64,000 nucleotides of DNA, taken from the NCBI GenBank assembly GCA_030673645.1, contig DAOVIO010000007.1, positions 5,042-69,041 on the forward strand. Reading direction: 5' to 3'. Position numbers and translations under genes: made by a program. Positions 9,027 to 18,090 of the stretch are shown here, piece by piece; the first letter of the stretch is position 1; the number at the start of each line of letters is the position of its first letter. Under the pieces are notes generated by a model that saw nothing but the letters and a program-made list of their open reading frames with translations, was not told where the DNA came from and made no database searches. Origin of the DNA: JAGLSB01 sp023135955 (lineage in GTDB: Bacteria; Bacteroidota; Bacteroidia; Bacteroidales; GCA-2748055).

Positions 9027-10232
9027 TTATTCTAAGTGGGGAACGTAAGCTGCTGGGGAGTCGAGAACCTGAATGCGATCAGTTGTATCATTCTTAATAG
9101 TACTAACTTCCAACAATAAATCCACAACATTATCTGTAAGATTAGCAGGAACGCTTATGGCGCTCCGAATCATGGCGGAAGTAATTTGTTTTTCTCTTTT
9201 TCCAACTTTAGGGAGCACTCTGGAGGTTGTTGCGCCTGTAGCACCAACTTTCATACATGCTTCTCTGAGTCTGTCGATTCTGTCTTCGTCAGAAATAATT
9301 GATATTTCACAATTATCCTGAGGGTGTAAATTTTTACCTAACTTATTTTCATGGTCAGAATCTAATCTTTTCCGCCAATTGGTTCCAGATTTTAACTGGT
9401 CTATAGCCGCAATTATTTGTTCAACGCTAGCTGCATCTTTCTGCCTGCCAATTTTGAGTCTTGTGTCAATAAGACCCATAGTTATTGGTGTTTGATAAAT
9501 AAATCCCCGACCCGGGCGATCTAATCTTGCCTGTTCAATAAGCAATCGAACAATACTACTGGAATCCTGTTCGGGCATAACTAAATGTACTATTTCTTTT
9601 TCAGCAGAAATAGTAATTCGAATTAAACCAAGTTGATCTCTGATGTCGTTTCCACTCCCAATAGTAATTAGGGGTACGCATATACCAAGATCCAGAGCAA
9701 TTTTTGCAAGATTTTCTCCACTTCCAGGAATGGAAAGAACGCAAATGACATAGGCCAAATTAGTTTGGAGATTTGCTTCCTGAATGTTGACAGTTGATTT
9801 CGATAAAAAGCTAAGATTAATAGTAGGAGGTTCATTACTGAATTCCATAAGATCTTGTGAGAAAATTGTTCCCCGACCCATTTTATGAAGTTCAGCAATA
9901 GCATTTATTGATTCAATAACTTGTTTGGAATTCTCCCGGGGGATTGAAAATCTGAATATATCAACAGGAGCGTTTTGAAGGTTAGCTATTTCTCCCGGAA
10001 GGCCAAAGGGGCGCTGCTTCACAAATTGACGCACACTCCTTCCACTTTCTATATAAACAACAACATTCAAATTTTTTAGAAAGTCAATTATTTTATCACT
10101 TAAAAGATGATTGATAATACATGTAATGCGACTGATTCTATGTGGGGTGTAGATTCCTTTCCCCATCTGTGTTCTCCATACAGTTCTGGATGGAGAAAAC
10201 ACTTTCTTTTTTTTAGGATTCTCGTTATCCAT
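9027..10232 (-). CDS. Three-domain P-II-like protein paired with DUF1538
   Basis: A 401-residue soluble protein. I read it as three P-II-like (GlnB-fold) units in a row. Unit 1 spans about residues 30-125 with RITCIINHLLSDKIIDFL, ESGRSVRQ and MGRGTIFSQDL. Unit 2 spans about 155-265 with GSGNDIRDQLGL, then RPGRGFIYQTPITMG. Unit 3 spans about 300-395 with NCEISIISDEDRIDRLREA, GATGATTSRVLPKVGKREKQ and VLDSPAAYVPHLE. Classical P-II proteins are about 112 residues and trimeric, so three units in one chain could make a pseudo-trimer. Its ATG overlaps the end of the DUF1538 gene by eight bases, as GlnK genes sit beside amtB, so gating of that transporter is a fair inference. The uridylylation tyrosine of a T-loop is not evident. 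Confidence 0.65.
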   Translation of the reverse strand: MDNENPKKKKVFSPSRTVWRTQMGKGIYTPHRISRITCIINHLLSDKIIDFLKNLNVVVYIESGRSVRQFVKQRPFGLPGEIANLQNAPVDIFRFSIPRENSKQVIESINAIAELHKMGRGTIFSQDLMEFSNEPPTINLSFLSKSTVNIQEANLQTNLAYVICVLSIPGSGENLAKIALDLGICVPLITIGSGNDIRDQLGLIRITISAEKEIVHLVMPEQDSSSIVRLLIEQARLDRPGRGFIYQTPITMGLIDTRLKIGRQKDAASVEQIIAAIDQLKSGTNWRKRLDSDHENKLGKNLHPQDNCEISIISDEDRIDRLREACMKVGATGATTSRVLPKVGKREKQITSAMIRSAISVPANLTDNVVDLLLEVSTIKNDTTDRIQVLDSPAAYVPHLE

Positions 10233-12294
10233 TTACTTCCTCCTTTTGTTTACTTTGAATAGAACGTTTTTGTTTTGCACGGGAATATAAGCCATATAAA
10301 AGGACTGTGATAATCGGAAATGCTGAAGCTAAGGCAAGAACTCCAAATCCATCAGCAATACTTAGCTCACTGCCAATACTAAGCCCCATGGCCAATACTA
10401 ATGGCACTGTTACTGGTCCAGTGGTTACACCACCACTATCCCAGGCAATAGCTGTAAATTCTTCCTCACTCCAGGATGTAAGTGCCAATAGAAGCAGATA
10501 GGGTGGAACTATTAAGTAGATTAGCGGAATATCAAATAGAATACGGGAAAGACCTAATACAATTCCTGTACCTACTCCAAAAGATACTACCTGTACTATC
10601 TGGCTCCGTTTTATTGTACCAACAGTCAATCCCTCAACCGTTATACCGAGGGCATTCAAAGCCGGCTCAGCAAGAGTAGCTCCATATCCCATACCAAATG
10701 CAAAGACCAAAACCAGAATGATTCCTAATACAGATAGTTTACTTCTAAATAATGGTGCTTGTGTTATAATATGTTCATATCTGTGATTTTCGTCATCATA
10801 ACGATCCGCATTGAATTCGATTCGTTGCATTGCTTCATTTTCAATCAGATTGAAATATGTCTTTTGAGTACCGTCAGATTCGATTCCCTTAATGAGTAAT
10901 GTAGTAGTATCAAAATTATTGATAATAACTCGGTCGACAAACTTTTCTTCACTTGCAAAAGCCCGGGGCAATTCTCCTCCAACTTCTCCTCCCAGAGAAG
11001 CTAATCCAAGACGAATACCAGTTGTAAGCAGAACCATACCTATTAGTGTAAATATTATTCCTAGCGCAACTTCATCTTTATATCTCAATTTTTCTTTGAG
11101 CATAACCAATAGTACCAGTAATAGTAATAAACTCAATGGAATAACTGCACGAAGGCCACCAATAAACTCCTGTCCTAAAACGCTGCTAAAAGAAACTGTA
11201 GCCACTGGGGCAATTTTGGTTAAATCAACTTCTGATAATAAATTACGCTCGTAATCAGAAGCATTTTGAACTACCCAGTTGGAAAGTGGAAGGTTACCAA
11301 TAAATTTATTCTTTGCGTCATGATCATCTATCAAAGACAGTAATGTTTCTTCGTAAACTTGATCATTACCAAAATATGCACGACGTCCTTCTTCACTACC
11401 ATGAGAAAAAGTATAACTTGCTAATTCATCCTCATTTTCAAATAGCAGAAGAGTTTTCTCTCTGGAAGCAGGCGCAAAAAAATCTTTTTCAACTGTGGGA
11501 GCAGGAGCATTGAAATTAAGAGAAATACTTAAAAGCAATACGGCGAGTATTGGAAAAGCAGAAGCTAATAAAATAATTCCAAACCCACCACTTGATCCAG
11601 TTCCCTTATTGGAAGCTCTGGATACACCTATTCCAAGGGCTAGTACCAATGGAACAGTTACCGCACCCGTAGTTACAGCTCCACAATCCCAAGCCAATCC
11701 AATTACTTTAGATAAATTATCATTGAAACTAACCACTACTGATAATATCAACAACAAAGGGATAATAGTAAAAATAATTGGCTTAATTGACCAGTTATAA
11801 TAGAATCTAAACATCCCTAAAGCTACCGCAAAACCAACTCCTATACCTACCGAAAGTACTAATATGTCGGTGTGGCGATTCAATAAAAGATATAGAAGAG
11901 GAGAGTCCCATGCAGTCACATTTGAGCCTGCAACCCGTAAAGCACTGATGGCCGGTTCTGCAAGTGTTGCTCCAAAGCCTAATAAAAGGCCAAAAACAGC
12001 AATTACAACTATTCCTACGCGAGTAGGAAGTTTAACGCCAACACGTTCACCCAGGGGCATTAATCCTAGAATCAGGCCTTCTAAAAAGAAGGTCAGACCA
12101 AAAATAACTAAAGCAAGACCTCCAGCAGTACTAAGAGCATTTGCCAAAGGTACCCCTAAAACTAAAGTCTGAAATACAATTAAATATATAATAATAAATG
12201 CAATAGATCGAATTTGTTCAACAACTCTGACCTTAGCATAGCCAAATAACATATTAATTGCTTCTCCAAATGGAATTCGTTTATTTTTACTCAC
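10225..12294 (-). CDS. DUF1538 membrane protein with two homologous halves
   Basis: A 689-residue integral membrane protein with an internal duplication. The first half has FGATLAEPAISALRVAG and later AWDCGAVTTGAVTVPLVLAL. The second half has YGATLAEPALNALGITV and AWDSGGVTTGPVTVPLVLAM. Between them, about residues 275-380, is a polar stretch (starting near EKDFFAPASREK) that is probably outside the membrane. I recall paired DUF1538 proteins from Halomonas (UmpAB) being reported as a cation/proton antiporter; whether this single two-half protein does the same is inference. It is the first gene of a two-gene minus-strand unit with the P-II-like protein, preceded by a TATATTTG box. Confidence 0.8.
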   Translation of the reverse strand: MSKNKRIPFGEAINMLFGYAKVRVVEQIRSIAFIIIYLIVFQTLVLGVPLANALSTAGGLALVIFGLTFFLEGLILGLMPLGERVGVKLPTRVGIVVIAVFGLLLGFGATLAEPAISALRVAGSNVTAWDSPLLYLLLNRHTDILVLSVGIGVGFAVALGMFRFYYNWSIKPIIFTIIPLLLILSVVVSFNDNLSKVIGLAWDCGAVTTGAVTVPLVLALGIGVSRASNKGTGSSGGFGIILLASAFPILAVLLLSISLNFNAPAPTVEKDFFAPASREKTLLLFENEDELASYTFSHGSEEGRRAYFGNDQVYEETLLSLIDDHDAKNKFIGNLPLSNWVVQNASDYERNLLSEVDLTKIAPVATVSFSSVLGQEFIGGLRAVIPLSLLLLLVLLVMLKEKLRYKDEVALGIIFTLIGMVLLTTGIRLGLASLGGEVGGELPRAFASEEKFVDRVIINNFDTTTLLIKGIESDGTQKTYFNLIENEAMQRIEFNADRYDDENHRYEHIITQAPLFRSKLSVLGIILVLVFAFGMGYGATLAEPALNALGITVEGLTVGTIKRSQIVQVVSFGVGTGIVLGLSRILFDIPLIYLIVPPYLLLLALTSWSEEEFTAIAWDSGGVTTGPVTVPLVLAMGLSIGSELSIADGFGVLALASAFPIITVLLYGLYSRAKQKRSIQSKQKEEVNG

Positions 12295-12328
12295 AATTAG
12301 GTATTTATGTTAGAATTTTTTATTCTAT

Positions 12329-12336
12329 CAAATATA
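12329..12336 (-). promoter_or_regulatory. -7 box for the DUF1538 operon
   Basis: Read on the minus strand this is TATATTTG, a full match to TAnnTTTG, about 35 bases upstream of the DUF1538 start codon. No convincing -33 TTTG was seen at the expected spacing. Confidence 0.45.
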
Positions 12337-12490
12337 CAATAATTATTAAAAAAATAAATTTTTGTATTAACACTATTTGTTTGAAGTGGTTAAGTGGGAG
12401 ATAAATTATAAAGAAATATACTTTTCGAATATGAATCTAATACCCAAAATACTAGCAAATGTACAGTGAAAATTGTCCTTCATAACATTG

Positions 12491-13177
12491 TCACATATCT
12501 TCCTCGCTCAATAAATCAGGCCTGCGATTTTTTGTCCTTTCCAAAGCATTATTGTATTTCCATTCTTCAATCTTTTTCGGATTACCCGATAAAAGTACTT
12601 CTGGAACTTTCCATCCTTTATAATTTGCTGGTCTTGTATATACTGCAGGCGACAGAAGATCATCCTGAAATGAATCGCTCAGAGCTGAACTTTCATCGGA
12701 CATTGCCCCCGGTAATAAACGTGTAATTGCATCGGTAATAATTGCAGCAGCTAATTCTCCACCTGTTAAAACATAATCACCAATAGAAATCTCACGAGTA
12801 ATCAAGTGATCCCTTACCCTTTGATCCACTCCTTTATAATGTCCGCATAATATTATGACATTCTCTTTTGTGGATAACTCATTTGCAATTTTTTGATTGA
12901 AATTTTCTCCGTCTGGGCTAGTATATATTATATCAGAATATTCGCGTTCCGACTTTAACTTTGAAATTGCACGGTCAATTGGTTCAATCTGCATAACCAT
13001 TCCCGCTTCACCACTGAAAGCATAATCATCCACATTTTTGTGCTTATCTGTCGAATAATCTCTTAAATCGTGTACAATTATTTCTATAACACCCGCCTTT
13101 CTTGCTCTATTTATTATAGAATGATTCAATGGACTATTTAATAATTCAGGCAAAAGAGTGATTATGTCAATTCTCAT
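12491..13177 (-). CDS. trmD: tRNA (guanine37-N1)-methyltransferase TrmD
   Basis: TrmD methylates G37 next to the anticodon of tRNAs that read CNN codons, preventing +1 frameshifts. The trefoil-knot SAM site is visible in ILCGHYKGVDQRV and SIGDYVLTGGELAA, followed by LPGAMSDESSALSDSF and the C-terminal helical part with GNPKKIEEWK. I use the ATG at 13177 (MRIDIITLLPELL), the family's normal N-terminus, giving 228 residues. The longer frame to 13222 would begin upstream of a TATTTTTG box at 13192-13199 and is unlikely. It stands alone, not in the usual rpsP-rimM-trmD-rplS operon. Confidence 0.96.
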   Translation of the reverse strand: MRIDIITLLPELLNSPLNHSIINRARKAGVIEIIVHDLRDYSTDKHKNVDDYAFSGEAGMVMQIEPIDRAISKLKSEREYSDIIYTSPDGENFNQKIANELSTKENVIILCGHYKGVDQRVRDHLITREISIGDYVLTGGELAAAIITDAITRLLPGAMSDESSALSDSFQDDLLSPAVYTRPANYKGWKVPEVLLSGNPKKIEEWKYNNALERTKNRRPDLLSEEDM

Positions 13178-13191
13178 AATATCGTTTCCAA

Positions 13192-13199
13192 CAAAAATA
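13192..13199 (-). promoter_or_regulatory. -7 box for trmD, decides its start
   Basis: On the minus strand this reads TATTTTTG. It ends 15 bases before the ATG at 13177, so the transcript would have a leader of roughly ten bases and cannot include the upstream in-frame start at 13222. Confidence 0.45.
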
Positions 13200-13371
13200 C
13201 GGAAAAGACTCCACACTTTCATTTTAAGATTTCAAGCAATCAGTGTCAGCGTATTTAATTATCAAAAAGCAGGGAAACTCTTGACCTTTTTGTATATGCA
13301 CTTTTCCACGGGTTTCACCTGTGGTTATTGTTGTTTAACCCTTTCAGTGTAAATAGGATAATAATTCAGCA

Positions 13372-13415
13372 GTCATAATGACAGTATAATTACATGATAA
13401 GGTGTCATAATGGCA
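13372..13415 (+). promoter_or_regulatory. Paired palindromic operator / upstream activating sites before hsp20
   Basis: GTCATAATGAC at 13372-13382 is a perfect palindrome around a central A. A second copy, TGTCATAATGGCA at 13403-13415, has one changed base in the right arm. The centres are 32 bases apart, about three helical turns, and a half-site CTGTCAATTA follows near 13432. Position and spacing fit a dimeric activator acting on the sigma-54-type promoter at 13458. Confidence 0.55.
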
Positions 13416-13457
13416 GTTTTATGAAATATCTCTGTCAATTAGTATAATAATTATAGA

Positions 13458-13473
13458 TGGCATATTCCTTGAA
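13458..13473 (+). promoter_or_regulatory. Sigma-54-type promoter for hsp20
   Basis: TGGCATATTCCTTGAA matches the -24/-12 consensus TGGCAC-R-N4-TTGCW at nearly all positions; the exceptions are T for C in the -24 box and A for C in the -12 box. It sits 50 bases upstream of the hsp20 ATG, and palindromes suited to an enhancer-binding protein lie 50-100 bases upstream. Confidence 0.5.
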
Positions 13474-13522
13474 AAAGAATATTATGAATTATTAATATAT
13501 AACTTAAACACACACAAATATT

Positions 13523-13966
13523 ATGAAACTAGTAAAATTTTATCCGGGAAACGGACAGTTAAGGAGATATGATGAATCTTTCAATAATTTCTCAAATTTC
13601 TGGAATGACTATTTCAATGATGACTTTGGTATTTCAGATAGTCAGAGTCCCAAAGTTAATATCAGAGAAGAAGACGAAAAATATGAACTCGAAATGGCAA
13701 TACCAGGAATCAAGAAAAAGAATATCCAGATAAATTTTGAAAAGGATATTTTAAAAATATCTCATAAAGAAATAGTTGATAATGATAATAAAGAATTTAA
13801 TAGAATTGAATTCAACTATTCTTCTTTTGAAAGATCATTTAAGTTGTCAGATTCAGTTGATGTCAGTAAAATTAAAGCGGAAATGAAAGACGGAATACTG
13901 AAAATAACTTTGTCAAAAAAAGACGAGGCTATTGAGAATGCTAAAAGAGAAATTATTATTTCGTGA
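13523..13966 (+). CDS. Small heat-shock protein, Hsp20/alpha-crystallin
   Basis: A 147-residue ATP-independent holdase chaperone of the cytoplasm. The alpha-crystallin domain runs from about residue 42 (SPKVNIREEDEKYELEMAIP) to MKDGILKITLSKKDE near residue 130. The usual A-x-x-n-G-v-L motif appears as AEMKDGILKI. The N-terminus is short with FNNFSNFWNDYFNDDF, typical of Bacteroidota members. It is monocistronic, framed by a sigma-54-type promoter with paired palindromes upstream and a strong terminator downstream, which points to stress-induced expression by an enhancer-binding protein. Confidence 0.95.
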   Translation: MKLVKFYPGNGQLRRYDESFNNFSNFWNDYFNDDFGISDSQSPKVNIREEDEKYELEMAIPGIKKKNIQINFEKDILKISHKEIVDNDNKEFNRIEFNYSSFERSFKLSDSVDVSKIKAEMKDGILKITLSKKDEAIENAKREIIIS

Positions 13967-13984
13967 TAATATTTTCCATAATTT

Positions 13985-14021
13985 AAAGAGGATTGTCTGA
14001 GAATGATGATCCTCTTTTTTT
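13985..14021 (+). terminator. Rho-independent terminator after hsp20
   Basis: AAAGAGGAT pairs perfectly with ATCCTCTTT across a 15-base loop and is followed by a run of T to 14021. Confidence 0.85.
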
Positions 14022-14264
14022 ATAATTATAACTTAAAAGTTTATTATTAATGCAAATATTGTATCCATTGAACAAGGAATTTTTTTGCTTATAGCAAAAA
14101 TCAAAGAAATGATAAGTTGTTCGTAAGTATGTTTATGCTATATTTAGTCTCTATTTATTGATTGTCTACGGTTGTTTTTTTTGAAATTTACAGAAAAACA
14201 TTGTACGCATCAGTATTTATAGGTATTTTAGTGTTTCAAGTAGAACCCAAGGATAATAAATCTT
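14022..14264. other. Gene-free stretch before the DUF349 gene
   Basis: Together with the terminator this makes 298 bases between hsp20 and the DUF349 gene. I see no frame of merit and no clear TAnnTTTG box; the promoter of the next gene was not located. Confidence 0.5.
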
Positions 14265-16376
14265 ATGGAGAACGATCTCAACAACTCTGTTCAGGATGAA
14301 CAATTCGGCAAAAAGGCTGAAGATTTAAAGGAAAAGAAAGAAGACCCTACATCAATCAATCCTGCAAAACCTTCTGTGGAAGCGGAAGTATTAGCTGAAG
14401 AAAATATTCAGCAAATCTCAAGCGAAACTGAACCAGAATTTACTGAAGTGCCCGTTAAGGATGAAATTTCGGAATCGGAAGCTGAGAAACCGAAATTGCC
14501 CGAAAAGGAAAAAGAGAAGGGCAAAAAGAAAGATACGGACAAAGACAAAATTGATTTGGTTCCTATTCTGGAAGAATCCGGCGAAAAAGACTCTAAATCA
14601 ATTGAGGAAAAAGATCTGAAAGAGGAAAGTACTGCCCCCCCACTTCAGAAAATAAATTATTCTCTTTTAAGCAATTCTGATCTGGTTAAGGTACTGAGTG
14701 AATTGGTTAATGGTCAGAATGTTAATGAGATATTTCGTGAGGTTGAGGAGATAAAAACCCAATTCTACAAAAAGCTTAAGGCAGAAATCCAGGAAAAACA
14801 AAAGAAATTCATTGCCAGTGGTGGGCTTGAGGCTGATTTTTCTCCGGGTATAAATGAAGATGAATTAAATTTAAAAGATCTTCTTAAAAAATATAGGGAT
14901 ATTAAATTTCAATTATCACAGGTACATGAGTCTGAGAAAATTGAGAATCTTAAGAGAAAATTTGAAATTATTGAAAAAATAAAAGGACTCGTACATAATG
15001 ACGAATCTTTAAATAAAACATTTAATGATTTCAGAGATTTGCAAAAGGATTGGTATAATATTGGAATGGTTCCGCAAAAGGATTTAAAATCGATGTGGGA
15101 GAATTTTCATTATCATGTTGAAAAATTCTATGATTATGTAAAAATCAACAAGGAATTAAGGGATCTTGATTTAAAGAAGAATTTAGAAGCAAAGGTATCA
15201 CTTTGTGAAAAAGCTGAGGAGCTTGATTTGGGAGCAAATATTGTAAATGCATTTCATGATTTGCAGAAAATGCATGATCAATGGCGTGAAATTGGACCTG
15301 TGCCAAAGGAACAAAGGACACAAATATGGGATAGGTTTAAAGAAGCAACATCCAAGATTAATAAAAAGCATCATCATTATTATCAGGATTTAAAAGATCA
15401 ACAAAAGAAAAATTTGAATTCAAAAACTCTCCTTTGTGAAAAAGTTGAAGAAATTGCAGGTGAAAAAGGAGCGGAGCATATAAGTTGGGTCAAAAAAACC
15501 AAAGAAATTCTTGAGCTTCAAAAAGTATGGAAAACAATCGGTTTTGCACCTAAAAAGGATAACAATAAGATATATGCACGATTTAGGTCTGCTTGCGATA
15601 CTTTTTTTGAGAATAAAAGGAAATTTTATTCTGAAAGTATGGATAATCAGATGGATAATCTGAAAAAGAAAAATAAATTATGTGAAATTGCAGAGGGTGT
15701 AATGAATAGCGAAAACTGGAAAAGTACAACAGATGAACTCATACAGCTGCAAAAAGAGTGGAAAACAATTGGTCCTGTTCCAAGAAAACAATCTGATGAA
15801 GTATGGAAGAGATTCCGATCTGCTTGTGATAATTTTTTCAATAAAAAAGCAGAATCCCATTCAAAAAGTGAAGCGAATTATGAAAATAATCTGAAAGAGA
15901 AGGAAAAGCTTATTAATGAAATAGAAGCTTTTGAGCCTGTTGATGATCAGAAAAGTAACTTAAAGAAATTGAATGAACTTCAAAAAAGATGGACGGAAAT
16001 TGGATTTGTACCTATTAAAAAGAAGGAGGAAATTTCTCAGAAATATAGGACTGCAATCAATAGCCAATTCGATAAATTAGATCTTGATGAACACAAAAAA
16101 AGCATGCTTAAATTTAAAAATAAGCTTGAAAATTTAGTGCAAAAGCCACGATCCGATATTAAACTTCGATTTGAAAGAGAAAAAATGATGAGCAGATTGC
16201 AGCAATTGAAAAGTGATATTAGCGTCTGGGAAAATAATATTGGATTCTTTGCAAATACAAAGAAGGCTGATGCTATGGTTAGTGAGTTTGCTAAAAAAAT
16301 TCAAAGTGCACATGACAATATAAAACTCCTTGAAGATAAAATTTCAATTCTGGATGATAAGGTTCCTGATCTTTGA
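14265..16376 (+). CDS. DUF349 repeat protein
   Basis: A 703-residue, highly charged, mostly helical protein. Residues 1-130 are acidic and low in complexity (many E, K and S). From about residue 240 there are five DUF349 units, each with a hydrophobic L.lQ..W..IG.vP core followed by w..F: LQKDWYNIGMVP, MHDQWREIGPVP, LQKVWKTIGFAP, LQKEWKTIGPVP and LQKRWTEIGFVP. The tail (about 610-703) is coiled coil. The molecular role of DUF349 proteins is not established. No signal peptide or membrane segment is seen, so it should be cytoplasmic. It precedes pyrG by 78 bases. Confidence 0.85.
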   Translation: MENDLNNSVQDEQFGKKAEDLKEKKEDPTSINPAKPSVEAEVLAEENIQQISSETEPEFTEVPVKDEISESEAEKPKLPEKEKEKGKKKDTDKDKIDLVPILEESGEKDSKSIEEKDLKEESTAPPLQKINYSLLSNSDLVKVLSELVNGQNVNEIFREVEEIKTQFYKKLKAEIQEKQKKFIASGGLEADFSPGINEDELNLKDLLKKYRDIKFQLSQVHESEKIENLKRKFEIIEKIKGLVHNDESLNKTFNDFRDLQKDWYNIGMVPQKDLKSMWENFHYHVEKFYDYVKINKELRDLDLKKNLEAKVSLCEKAEELDLGANIVNAFHDLQKMHDQWREIGPVPKEQRTQIWDRFKEATSKINKKHHHYYQDLKDQQKKNLNSKTLLCEKVEEIAGEKGAEHISWVKKTKEILELQKVWKTIGFAPKKDNNKIYARFRSACDTFFENKRKFYSESMDNQMDNLKKKNKLCEIAEGVMNSENWKSTTDELIQLQKEWKTIGPVPRKQSDEVWKRFRSACDNFFNKKAESHSKSEANYENNLKEKEKLINEIEAFEPVDDQKSNLKKLNELQKRWTEIGFVPIKKKEEISQKYRTAINSQFDKLDLDEHKKSMLKFKNKLENLVQKPRSDIKLRFEREKMMSRLQQLKSDISVWENNIGFFANTKKADAMVSEFAKKIQSAHDNIKLLEDKISILDDKVPDL

Positions 16377-16454
16377 TGTTTTTTTATTGCTCAAAATTCT
16401 CCTGTCTGCGAATAAATTATTTACTTTGCGCTTTAAATTAAAATAAATACAAAA

Positions 16455-18071
16455 TTGGCTGCAACTAAATATATATTTGTAACAGGTGGAGTTACTTCTT
16501 CATTAGGAAAAGGTATTATTTCTTCCTCACTTGCGAAATTATTGCAAGCTAGAGGATACTCAGTGACTATCCAAAAGTTGGATCCTTATATAAATGTAGA
16601 TCCAGGAACTCTTAATCCCTATGAACATGGTGAATGTTACGTCACTGATGATGGTGCCGAAACTGATCTTGATCTTGGTCATTATGAGAGATTTCTTGGT
16701 GTACCCACTTCTCAATCAAATAATGTTACTACTGGAAGAATATATCAATCTGTTATTAATAAGGAGAGGAAAGGTGACTATCTTGGGAAAACTGTTCAAG
16801 TAATCCCTCACATCACAGATGAGATAAAAAGGAGAATTTTGCTTCTTGGAAAAAAACACTCCTACGATTTTGTAATTACTGAGATTGGAGGAACAGTTGG
16901 TGATATAGAATCACTGCCATATATTGAAACCGTTCGCCAGTTAAGATGGGAACTTGGGGAGAAGAACTCATTAGTAATTCATCTAACATTGGTTCCATAT
17001 CTCGCTGCGTCAGGAGAACTAAAAACAAAACCAACTCAGCATTCGGTGAAGAATCTGTTGGAAAATGGTGTTCAACCGGATATCCTGATTTTAAGAACAG
17101 AAAGAACTTTAAATAAAGATATCAGGAAAAAGGTGGCGCTGTTTTGTAATGTTGATCTTCCTTCTGTTATTGAATCGATTGATGTAACAACGATATATGA
17201 AGTTCCTTTGTTAATGCAGAAGGAGAAGTTAGATGAAACTGCATTAAAAAAGCTTAATCTTCCTATTTCAAATCCACCAAAACTTACACCATGGAAGAAT
17301 TTTGTGGATAAACTCAAGAATCCTTCAAAAGATGTAAGTATTGCTCTCGTTGGTAAATATGTTGAATTGGTCGACTCTTATAAATCAATTATTGAGTCAC
17401 TTACTCATGCAGGTGCACTTAATTCTGCAAAAATAGTTTTACATTGTATTCATTCAGAAACAATTAATGAAGGGAATGTTGATAAAATTTTATCAGGTCA
17501 TACTGGAATAATTGTTGCACCAGGATTTGGTGACAGAGGGATAGAAGGTAAGATATTAGCAGTTAAATATGCCCGCGAGAATAAAATTCCATATCTGGGA
17601 ATATGCCTTGGTATGCAATGCGCAGTAATTGAATATGCCAGAAATATTTTGGGATTAAAAGATGCTCATTCAACAGAAATGACACGTACAACTAATAATC
17701 CTGTTATCGATCTGATGGAAGAGCAAAAAGGCGTCACAGAAAAGGGAGGAACAATGCGATTAGGTGCTTATCCTTGTGATGTCAAAAAATCTAGTCTCGT
17801 TTTTAAGGCTTATGGTGAAGAGCATATCAGGGAACGTCACAGACACAGATATGAGTTTAATAATGAATATTTGAAAGAATTTGAATCAGCCGGTTTTCTA
17901 GCATCAGGAGTTAATCCTGACAGCAAACTAGTTGAGATAATGGAAATGAAAAATCACCCCTGGTTTGTTGGAGTGCAGTTTCACCCCGAATACAGGAGCA
18001 GCGTTTTAAAACCTCATCCGCTTTTTGTTAGTTTTGTTGAAGCTGCTTTATTGAAAAAAGAATCAAATTAG
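16455..18071 (+). CDS. pyrG: CTP synthase
   Basis: Converts UTP, ATP and glutamine to CTP, the last step of de novo pyrimidine synthesis. The 538-residue product has the N-terminal synthetase domain starting KYIFVTGGVTSSLGKG (P-loop), with YINVDPGTLNPYEHGE. The C-terminal class I glutaminase carries GICLGMQCAVIEYARN (nucleophile Cys) and GVQFHPEY (His-Glu of the triad). The start is TTG at 16455: no ATG lies near, and the family's N-terminus begins exactly here. It leads a run pyrG-yidC-ribH with gaps of 19 and 8 bases, likely one operon. Confidence 0.97.
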   Translation: MAATKYIFVTGGVTSSLGKGIISSSLAKLLQARGYSVTIQKLDPYINVDPGTLNPYEHGECYVTDDGAETDLDLGHYERFLGVPTSQSNNVTTGRIYQSVINKERKGDYLGKTVQVIPHITDEIKRRILLLGKKHSYDFVITEIGGTVGDIESLPYIETVRQLRWELGEKNSLVIHLTLVPYLAASGELKTKPTQHSVKNLLENGVQPDILILRTERTLNKDIRKKVALFCNVDLPSVIESIDVTTIYEVPLLMQKEKLDETALKKLNLPISNPPKLTPWKNFVDKLKNPSKDVSIALVGKYVELVDSYKSIIESLTHAGALNSAKIVLHCIHSETINEGNVDKILSGHTGIIVAPGFGDRGIEGKILAVKYARENKIPYLGICLGMQCAVIEYARNILGLKDAHSTEMTRTTNNPVIDLMEEQKGVTEKGGTMRLGAYPCDVKKSSLVFKAYGEEHIRERHRHRYEFNNEYLKEFESAGFLASGVNPDSKLVEIMEMKNHPWFVGVQFHPEYRSSVLKPHPLFVSFVEAALLKKESN

Positions 18072-18090
18072 GAAATATTTTAATTCAAAC

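Noticed and set aside
10892..12172. Several plus-strand frames of 60-120 codons opposite the DUF1538 gene
   Set aside because: They lie wholly antisense to a well-supported membrane protein and contain only mirrored composition.
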